Positions 55,280 through 64,000 of a DNA stretch of 64,000 nt are shown here, in pieces. The notes beneath the pieces are model-generated. The model worked only from the letters and a program-made list of their open reading frames with translations. It was not told where the DNA came from and made no database searches. Location of the stretch: positions 62,001 to 126,000 of the forward strand of contig JAZKJV010006938.1 of NCBI GenBank assembly GCA_037367405.1, read 5' to 3'. Position numbers and translations under genes: made by a program. Positions within the stretch are counted from its first letter, which is position 1. Every line of letters begins with the position of its first letter. This DNA is from Ottelia alismoides (lineage: Eukaryota; Streptophyta; Magnoliopsida; Alismatales; Hydrocharitaceae).

Positions 55280-56649
55280 AAATCTTCAATACTCTTCTCT
55301 TATGAAGCTAACAAATGATTTCCTAAGATCATTGTAACTAATATTCCTCAATCGATTGATCCTTGAGTAGAATCTACTATATCACTAATGATAATTTGTG
55401 ACAAAATACCTAGATTTGTAAAGTTGACCATAGAGAATATCGAGAAAAAGATGTCAAGGAAGTAAAGATGACGGTGAATAAGTGATGATAATTAATAGCG
55501 ACAGTCATGGTGACCCTTACACTTGCTTGTGCGAGGGTGCAGTGGGTACGGTGACCCTCAGCTGGGCGGAAGATAGGAAGCTCAGTTCGGGCAGCGGTCG
55601 CATAGTGCGCAGGTCTAGGATCCCAATTTTTTACGATTTTTACACGAGCTTGCAGTGATTTTATGCTTCATTGGGATCTAGGTTTTTTTACTAGTTCTGT
55701 TGACCATGTTTCAGTATGGTGCTTAGGAAGGAGGACCCTTAATTTTGGTTTTTAGCACTCTTTTTTCTTGTACTGGTCGTGTTAGTTTTCTGGAGTGAGT
55801 TAGTCTAGAAAGTCTCTCCCACATGTCTTAGGGGTGTATTTCTAGAGTGTTCCTAGCCCTCTCCTGAACTGTGCTTCCACTAGGAGGGCGAGACGGAAGA
55901 GTCTCTTAGGAGGCTTCCTCACTGCTTAAGTTTTGGTTACTGTTCCGCCGGTAGGTATTGGCGAAGAAGAGATCGTTGTCTGTTGGAGTTGAATTTGGTT
56001 ACATTTGAGTTTGGAAATGTTCTTGAGTTTTTGTTACTGTGCTGCCAATAAGTCTGGCAATGAAAAGATCGTGAGACAGAAATCATCAATCATCAGCATT
56101 TAATCAGAATTTAGAATTACTATTATAGATATTAGGAGAAGCTAGTGGTTGTGTTGGGAACTTGGTTAGGATGCATTATACTCCACCGCATGCCTATGGA
56201 GGTACCCCAAACCTAAGGTATTCTTCACCCCTTAGAGTCAGAGTGTGGGGTCACACTCAGATCAAGACCACAAACTATCCACTAGGCTTGAGAAATTTAG
56301 ACAAAGATAAAGATCAGATTAGAGACGCATCATCTTCAATACCAATATCCATCAACTTGAACTATAAGTGGTAAAAGCATAATAACTCGGATCAACGGTT
56401 GTCATAGTTGGGTATATGAGTAGTGGTACCCACCTACACACATTCGTAGTATAAAATTCCGATCGCATGAAGTTCTAGGACAGCGACAGTCCTCTGACAT
56501 GTCACGAGTCCGAGATGGAAATAAGACATTCAAATTCAATAACCACAGATGTCACCAATTGCAATTAATTTTCATACAATTCGCCAAGAAGAGAAAATCA
56601 CAGTTAGAAATGTCAACGAACATCAACTATCATGATTAATAATATTGGT
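55280..56649 (+). repeat. Chromovirus leader, plus-strand copy
   Basis: Reverse-complement match to 21180-23700 in the same segment order, with only one copy of the block duplicated at 22131/22548. It leads directly into gag, which shows that the non-coding block belongs upstream of gag in this family. Confidence 0.7.
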
Positions 56650-57757
56650 TCTCATGCAGAAGTATGATGTCCAGAGTTGGACATGAGATGATGGATCGTT
56701 TGGAGCACATCCTGACCACTCACCGTCCTCCAGCAACAGCAGTCTGCTAAACAAGATTAGCAAGACCAGATTTTGGCTCAGCAGACGGAGATTGCAGGCA
56801 TGCAGACTGACATAGAGATGAGATTCGAGGAGCTATCTTATTACACGTACCATCCATCTTAGGATGGAACACGACAAGATCAGCCCTAGTCTGTAGAGGT
56901 TCAACAACCTTTGTTTGATGATCCACATGAGGAGATGCCAACACATGGAGCAAAGGATGGAGATTATGACAGGGAGCAGGATCATGTACCTTTTGCCGAA
57001 GAGTTTGCGCCCGACCAATCTGCCATTCACAACCATCGGTCGATATTTACTTCCTATCAGTGAGCAAATGTGTCCATGATCGAGGGCACTGAGATATTAG
57101 ATGAGGCTGAGTAGTGGCTGAATAGAGTGATGAAGGAACTCTGGATGATTTACACACCACGAGACACACGATTATCTTTTACGGAGTATTCATCAACACC
57201 ATTTGCTGAGAGTTGGTGGGAGGCAACAGTTTCTGCGATGGGACGCAAGCTCACATGGGACGATTTCGAGACAAGGTTCAGATCCCACTTCTTTTCTGGG
57301 TAGTGGAAGGACTCTCAGCGTCGACTATGCGCAGTGCTTAAATTGGGGCGAATGACAGCTAGACAGTACTTTGTCCTCTACACCGAGCTGTCGCGATACA
57401 CACCAACAGTTGCTGCTTTTCCAGATGAGAATATGGAGATTTTCATTAGAGTTGTGAGAGAAGATGTGCAAGAGAAGATGGTCGGACTACGTCTCACTTC
57501 CATCTTCAAGGCTATTAATGCAACAGAGAAGTTTGAGGACATCAGAGAGAGACGTTTTGGGAGTTCGTCTGAAGTGATAACAACACCACAATGGTCATTC
57601 AGACCGATTCAGCGACTTGTTCAACAGTAGAGATCAACCAGTTGGTTTCATCCTTCATGTTCAACATTCTCTGGCAGTGCTCGCTCATCCCTAGCTACTA
57701 CATTAGGAGGAGCACTTTCTAGACATGGCATCAGTTCTGCTCAACCATCTAGGTCGC
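56650..57757 (+). pseudogene. Chromovirus gag remnant
   Basis: The best-preserved part (57077-57630) carries the retrotransposon gag core. Motifs are ILDEAE followed by a stop and WLNRVMKEL, AESWWEATVSAMGRKLTWDDFETRFRSHFF, then LKLGRMTARQYFVLYTELSRYTPTVAAFPDE and VREDVQEKMVGLRL. These are the standard gag blocks (WW.., LTWxEF, YxxxFxELSRYAP) of plant Ty3/gypsy chromoviruses. At least three stops interrupt it. The zinc knuckle and pol are missing because LTR D begins at 57758. Confidence 0.82.
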
Positions 57758-60578
57758 GGATGAATCTCGTATTCATCATGCTAAAAATCATTAATTAAAC
57801 CTCTGGCTTAAATAAACCACTAAAATTCACTAATAATTCCCCATTATTATATTGTATATATTGCGCACAATTAACATATAATTATTGTATATAATAACTT
57901 TTATTTAATTTGTAGTTATTTTATTATCAAAAACCCATAAAAATCAAGTTGAACAATTGTCTATAATTTCCTAACCCTTAAAAAACAAAAAAAAATACAA
58001 AAACAACTCAAAACCAAAATGCATGTATTTTTAACCCCTTAAAAATACCCCCAAAAATACTTTTTATAGAAATAACCTTTTTTGGCTTTTCTCTAACATG
58101 AAACTTGTAGATCTCATCGAGACGAACAACTTTCAGGTTTTGACCTTTTTCTAATTCCACCTCTAACTAATTCTTTTATATTTGGGATATTTACACCCAT
58201 AACCCTGAGTAATATGGTAATTATCCCAAAAACCCTCGATAAATACGAATTACATACGGGTCCCTGAATAATAGCTCCGTTTTACATCTGTAACCTTCCG
58301 TTAGTTCAGTGAATTAACCCAACCATATAAGTAAGTTAATCTAACACATCTAGAATCTAAGGGATATGATAAAGGCTAGAATAAACAAAAAGAAAAAAAT
58401 TCAAAAGGATGTGGCTTGCAGATGCGATGGAGCTGGAGACACGGTGGGGGGAGGGGACGAGCTCGCAAGCTGGGGGACTGGCGAAGCGACCTCGTGAAAA
58501 TGGGAGGCCGGCGAGGGGAGGGGTGCTGAGCGACCTCGTAAGCTGGTGGGCCGGCGAGGGGAGGGCTGCTGGGCGAGCTCGTGACCTGGGGTCCGGCGAG
58601 GGGAGGGGTTCTTGGCGAGCCGCGAGTTGGGGTCGTGGATGGAGCTCGCATGCGAGGGGGAGGGGGTGCTGGGAGCGCGGATGGAGCTCGCCAAGGGTTG
58701 CGGGGGGTGGAGGATTAGTTTACGGGTGGTATTGCAGAGGCAGTGACGGGGGGATTGCCTGGACCCTGCGAGTTGGGGTCGGGGAGGTTGCGGATAGGTC
58801 TTGCTGAGACGGCGATGGGGGGGCGGGGGGGGACGTTGTGGGTGGGTCTTGCAGAGCCCGAGACGGGGGACTCGTGACCTGGGGGGCGGCGGGGGCCGAG
58901 GGCGGAGCTCGCATCCTAGGGGCCGGGGGGGTCTTGCAGAGCCCACGACGGGGGAGGGGGGGATTGCCTAGAGCTCGCATCGGCGGGGTGGGGTGGGGGG
59001 GGGGGGGTTGTGGCAGAGGTTGCTGGTGGGTCTTGCAGAGGCGACGACGGGGGAGGGGGACTGCTTGGAGCTCACGACCCGGGGGCTCAGTTGGAGGGGG
59101 GAGGGGGGGATGTTGCGGGTGGGTCTTGCAGAGCCCGCGACGGGGGACTCATGAACTGGGGGGGCGGCGGGGGCCGAGGGGGGGCTCGTGACCTAGGGTC
59201 CGAGGGGGTCTTGCAGAGGCGACGAAGGGGAAGGGGGGAGGGGGATTAGCTGGAGCTCGCGACCTGGGGGGGCGACGAGGGATGGGGTGGTGTAGCTCGC
59301 GAGCTGGGGTCGGGGGTGTGGATGGAGCTCTCCGACGGTGGGAGAGGGGTGCTGGAGCTCGCAAGCTGGGGGCGGAAGCGCGGATGGAGCTCGCCAGCGG
59401 GGGGGAGGGGTGCCGGATCTGGGGGCGGAGCGGGCCAGCTTGCCGGGACGAGAGAGAGAGAGAACGGGGCGGCTTTCGTGAGGGAGAGCTGGGCATGCAT
59501 TTGTTTGATATAAAGAATGGCATCATATTATAAAAAAGGTATGTTTTAAAGGGCAAAATGGTCAACGTAACACTTTTCCCGTCAAAGTTAACGGATAATC
59601 AAGACGGATTTTAACATAGGGTTATGCTATGTAAAGGTTAAGCATTATTCAGGGTCCCGTGTGTAATTCGTATTTATCGAGGGTTTATGGGTAATTACCA
59701 TATTACTCAGGGTTATGGGTGTAAATATCCCTTTATATTTTTCTTTATTTTCGCTTTTTCTAATTTTCTGATTGGGTCATGTGGCGCCCTTTGGGCCACC
59801 CACGTGGCCCGTTCCTCCTTCCACCACCCGGCACCCTCCTGGGCCGTCTGATCTCTCGTTCCTGCCTCCATCTCTACCGTTCATCATTCACCCAATCCCA
59901 GCCGCCCGATCATCCTCCAGATGTCATCACCGCCGTTCATTCGTGCCTTATCCACAACCACCTGATCCCGTCGCAATCCCACGATTCTCCTTTCGCCATG
60001 TCATTCCCTCTGTCCCACCGTAGGATGAGACGCCTGATCGCATCCGAGCCATCTGTTACTGCCTAACTCTCCGCCGCTGGATCAGATCTCCGGATCTGAT
60101 CCTAACCCTCCACTTGTGCCCTAATCTTGGTTGTTGGATCGTGAGATCCAACGGTTAGATCTTCATTGTCTACCTCTGTAACCCCCTTTTCGTCCATTAC
60201 GCCTCGCCGCTCCTCCTCCCCCTTCCATTTCCAGCCAACATCTTCGGCCCGCTCTCCCTCTCGTAATGCCACCATCATGTCGACAGTTCACCTGCCATCT
60301 TCATGCACCTCATCACGATACCCCCTCATCACTCCACGCCCTCATCCATGCCATTCAACCTTCGCCTAAAACCTCCACCTCTGCCTATAAAAACCCCTCA
60401 CCCGTCATACTTCTAGGCCATCTGACACTCCAAGGGGCTTTAGCCCAGCCTTTGGCCCTCCAGTGATAGTGGAGGGCTCCGATGTCAAGGCGTCAGTGAA
60501 ATCCATGGCATCTGCCATGTAAGGTCCACCCTCCGACGGATACACGAGCATCGAGGCATGATCGCCCTTGTCGTGTAA
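57758..60578 (+). repeat. Long gypsy-type LTR D
   Basis: Starts GGATGAATCTCGTATTCATC (T of the terminal TG lost). It has a hairpin at 58099-58135, then a MULE insertion (58184-59731), an inverted repeat around CACGTG (59793-59810) and a TATAAAA box (about 60386-60392) followed by a GC-balanced zone. It is cut by LTR E at 60579. Excluding the MULE it is about 1.27 kb. Confidence 0.72.
58184..59731. mobile_element. Intact Mutator-like element with GC-rich tandem core
   Basis: 1,548 bp with terminal inverted repeats of about 90 bp that begin GGGATATTTACACCCATAAC on both strands, flanked by perfect 9-bp duplications TTTATATTT (58175-58183 and 59732-59740). Long inverted repeats and a 9-bp duplication are diagnostic of Mutator-like elements. 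The interior (58400-59500) is very G-rich on the plus strand and made of degenerate repeats around GGGTCTTGCAGAGCCCG(A)CGACGGGGG and GAGCTCGC(A). No transposase is present. Long frames on both strands follow from composition. Confidence 0.93.
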
Positions 60579-61733
60579 TGATGAATCCACATTTCATCAT
60601 CTTTATTCTATCATTTTGGCACCAAAAACCCTAGCAAATACCTGTAAATAGCATTAAAATCATCATCTTAGCATTCATGCATGTGCATCTACATAGTGTA
60701 TAAAATGCTGTAATTAAAGCCAAAATTATAGAATAAATAAAGAAAAGAAAAAGAATAAAATATTGTAAATATTTTATGACCCAAAACCCCCGAGACCTAG
60801 GCATCTTGATGAATAGGTCGACAAGGAGTAAAGTAGGGGGAGATAAGGTCAGGAATACAGAGAAAATACCTATACATTCTATTCATTCTCTATTCATTTT
60901 GGGGCCTATTTTTGGTTCCACTTTTTATACATCAAATGAAGAAACTTGGTACATGAAAGTTGTAGCTAATTTAATAAAGAAAAATATAAAATTGATTTCA
61001 CAGAAAAAGATTGTACAGATAAAAAGTTATGGTCTGAATAAGAATCCAGAATCCCAACTTCCCAGGCCCGTATCTCACAACTGACAACTCCAAATGTAGC
61101 AAACTCACCTTTAATTGTATATACAAGAAAATAAGCTATTTAATGGCGGTGGTTTCGCATTTGGCGGAGCTACGGTTTGAAAGTTGAGTTTTGGACCCCT
61201 ATTGTATACCTATACTGAATAAAATATTCAGTTTATTCTTTATTCATTATTTATTCATTTTTATATTTTTATAATTTTGTAAATATTACTTATAATAATT
61301 GTGGATATTAAAATCAGAATAAAAATGTAAATAAAACTCAAAATAAAATACAAACATATTTGATACATAGGTATTATACCTATAAGTATACCTATACTTT
61401 CTATACCTAAAAATTTATTAAATATACAAACATATCAGAAAAATAAACTAAAAATATATTTGTGTATATAAAAGTATCTTATAATTTTAGAAAATAATAA
61501 ATACAAATAATAAAATTGAAATCCATAAAATAAAAATCAAATACTTAAATACATAGGTATTATACCTATATAGGGTTAAAAAGCAAACTTATAAAATTAT
61601 ACTTCATAAAATAAATTAAAAATCATAATAAAATACTACATAAAATAACGAATATTTTTTATTTTATAATCATTAATTAATTCACCCTTTTTCTATTTTT
61701 AATTGAATTTTCAAAATATTTATCAGGGTTTTT

Positions 61734-61761
61734 CCTGGTTGGTCCACGTGGACCAACCAGG
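61734..61761. promoter_or_regulatory. Perfect 28-bp G-box palindrome, LTR E
   Basis: Half-site CCTGGTTGGTCCAC followed by its exact reverse complement, centred on CACGTG. The corresponding palindromes of A and F have different arms. Confidence 0.65.
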
Positions 61762-61762
61762 A

Positions 61763-61796
61763 GGCGTCAACAGTTGACTTCGGTCAACTGGACGCC
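61763..61796. repeat. TTCG-loop hairpin, LTR E
   Basis: Stems GGCGTC/GACGCC and CAGTTGAC/GTCAACTG, separated on one side by AA, close on a TTCG loop flanked by C and G. As RNA this is a C(UUCG)G tetraloop, which is unusually stable. It starts one base after the 28-bp palindrome. Confidence 0.7.
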
Positions 61797-64000
61797 CTAC
61801 CCTCTGTAGCCCTTGTCAGGCCTGGTTTTGACCGCTTTTGGCGGATTTTTCTAGGCCGAGACTTGCACCGTTTCGCCTCGATTCCTTCTGCATTTCTCTT
61901 CCTTGTTCATCCATCTAGCCCGCTATGTGATTGCCTCGGGCCATAGATCACTGTAGCGCTCGCTGCAACTTGATCTTTGGAGCATCCCGGTCAGGGGTCA
62001 AACCAAATATAACGACCCCCCACTTTGAATTTGATTTTTCGAACACCTTCGGTCCACCCCTCGCGCCTACTCCAAGCTCCAGAGCTTCCTGGAGGTGACA
62101 GCTCCACCGCACGCTTCTCATCCCAGGCGATCGAGGTCGAGGACGACTCCGCCACCTCCCGCAACCTCGGCGGTCGAGGTACTTTCCTCCCTCTGGCTCC
62201 GGCCATTGAGGGCCCTTCCCCCTTTTTATTTCTCGCTCATTAGCTTAGTTATAGATTTAGGAACGTTAGCCCTCAAGAAATTTTGAATTTCGACGAATCC
62301 CTCGCCAAATTACATCCGGAGCGCACCTCCGGCCACCCATCCGCACTCCGCCTTTCGCTTCGACTCGGTCCACCTAAGGTCCAGGCAATTTGCCATGGAC
62401 CTCTTAACTATTTTTGTAGGGTCAAAGGTCGTGGACTCGCGCCTGGGCGTGTTTTTGTTGCTCGCCGGAGCTCAGCTGAGCTCCCCAGCTCCGCTGATCA
62501 CCTGTGAGCGCCACGGCAGTCGCCGTGCCCTTTTGATGCCCCCAGGAGAAAGAGAAGGCCCCCAGGAAGCTTCTCGTCCATTTTGAAGCCCAGACATCGC
62601 CGGAGGACGAAGATCTGGAGCGACGAAGTTCGCCCTCGCCGGCGACCGACGTCGTTCTTCGTCATCGACTTCCAACCGTTGGATCGAGGAGCGTCCCCAG
62701 ATCGCACAGTTGTCGTTGGATCGCGCCACGTCGCCACCTTCGATCTCAGCCGAGATCTAATCTCAGGCGTCCACCAGCGAAGCGTCATCGGCCGTCCATC
62801 AAGCGCCACGTATCTAAGTGGCTCCTTCGTCGCCGTCGGATCACGCGTCGAGGGTATTTTGCATATCAACCCTCGCGCATTTTGTATTTACTGTTTAGTA
62901 TTTAAACTTTCAGCTGTAGTTTAAAAAACTTTGGGTTAATTGCATGTAAGCCCCGGCACTTAGTTTTATTTACATTCAGGTCCTCCGCCACGTCACCTCA
63001 TGTGACCTGTACACGTGAGGTGGTGGGCTTTTTGCAAGGACCCCCCTGGGGTTTAGTTATTTCAGTTTAGTCCCAAGACTTTGTAATATAGTGTAAAAAT
63101 TTGGGATATTTTGCATCGACCCCTTGGTAGTTTGGAATATTGCATTTTGGTCCCTGCCAGGTGCGTGCCAGTCACGCGCCCTGGGGGGTAATTTACACCG
63201 ATATCCAGGCGGGTTTGGTAATTGTTGCTTGGCCCTGAAAATTGAATATTTAGTGTAAAACTTTGTGGAAAATTGCATGTGAGTCCCTGAGATTTTGCCT
63301 ATTTACGTAAATGCCCCTACTAGTTGTGATAATTTTTGGGAACTTGTCGTATTTAATTAGGGTCGCATTTGAAACCCAAAAATTCTCAAATTTTGAACTT
63401 AAGCTCATGTGCATGTGTTCTTCCACGTCAACATTTTAGTTTTTGATTTTATTTTATTTTTATATTTATTAAAAATCAAAAACATGGTTTTTCTTTACTG
63501 TCTAGCTTAGAAAATGCCAAAAAAATATTAAAACACTCTCAAAAATTCCAAAAACATTACCTAGTGTCTATTTTAACCTAATTTAGTGTCAGTCCAAAAA
63601 TTATTAAAAATCTCAAAAGGAAAACACTAAAAATTTAAAAACACTCAAAAGTTTCAAAAAAATATATAAAATTAAAGAAAACCCCAAAAAATGCAAACTC
63701 AGTTCATGTTTGTTCTAGATTTTATCCTATTTATTTTAAAATTAGTTTGAAAATTTTTGGTTGCTGTTTGGTATTTTTGATTCCAGTTGTACCCCCGGCC
63801 CGCAACTTTGTCACTGTTTTCTCTTATTTCAGTAATTAAAAATACCAAAAACACCTTGAAAAATCCCCAAAAATCACAAAAATAGTAGAAAATCCTAAAA
63901 ATATCCAAAACATTTTATTTCTGAATTTTTGGATATTTTTGCATATTTTTATAAATATTTTATCTTGCCTTTCATTACATTGTCTTTATTTTCCAATATT

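Larger units (their letters stand above)
60579..64000 (+). repeat. Long gypsy-type LTR E (open at window end)
   Basis: Starts TGATGAATCCACATTTCATCATC. An AT-rich zone (60600-61730) contains only the left arm of the mid-LTR hairpin (60953-60965). A perfect 28-bp CACGTG palindrome (61734-61761) and a hairpin (61763-61796) follow, then a GC-rich zone, the downstream inverted repeat (62994-63022) and a T-rich tail. Its end, or the element body, lies beyond the window. Frames at 62000-62900 are not supported as genes. Confidence 0.65.

Noticed and set aside
58376..59565. Long frames of up to 181 residues inside the MULE
   Set aside because: All derive from G-rich degenerate tandem repeats, with equal coding potential on both strands and low-complexity products.

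Overview
This window is intergenic, repeat-dominated nuclear DNA from a flowering plant. The evidence is nested Ty1/copia and Ty3/gypsy LTR retrotransposons, Tourist-like and hAT-like MITEs, a Mutator-like element with a 9-bp target duplication, CACTA relics, a truncated LINE, two miniature LTR elements (TRIMs) primed by initiator-Met tRNA, and one plant-type GH17 exon with GT-AG splice sites. The sequence does not fix the species. No bacterial operon, CRISPR array, rRNA or convincing tRNA gene was seen.

Layout. 1-2025: a Ty1/copia integrase stub joined to its 144-bp LTR, then a chromovirus leader fragment split by a truncated LINE. 2026-13422: a Mutator-like element split by a decayed 10.8-kb copia element on the minus strand. 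13423-15996: a long gypsy-type LTR (A). 15997-25805: a chromodomain Ty3/gypsy element on the minus strand, with gag missing. 25806-27685: an inverted long LTR (F). 27686-28621: the end of a second copia element. 28622-36450: a gene-like island with MITEs, a copia LTR plus primer site, a foldback MITE, TRIM 1, the first exon of a beta-1,3-glucanase-like gene (33453-33787, minus), a (CT)33 tract and a hAT-like element. 36456-40380: a degraded CACTA transposase region. 40720-47990: a non-autonomous gypsy-type element between long LTRs B and C. 47990-48757: a CACTA-type non-autonomous element. 49163-52140: a MITE, a retroelement C-terminal fragment and TRIM 2. 52461-57757: a MITE and a broken plus-strand chromovirus with gag. 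57758-64000: long LTRs D and E, with an intact MULE inside D.

The observation I find most unusual is architectural. Six long LTRs (A-F), strongly diverged in sequence, keep the same series of self-complementary elements: a terminal palindrome, usually a mid-LTR hairpin with AAAGTTG-type arms, one or more palindromes around CACGTG (G-box) upstream of the TATA box, and a second CACGTG inverted repeat further downstream. The palindrome arms differ between copies while remaining self-complementary. This suggests selection on dyad symmetry, for transcription-factor binding or RNA folding, rather than on sequence alone. Second in interest are two structurally intact TRIMs with perfect 5-bp target duplications; one lies beside, and possibly in, the first intron of the only host-like gene.

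All coding pieces except the GH17 exon are mobile-element derived and most carry stops or frameshifts. Element ends given as approximate were judged by eye from internal comparison of copies.
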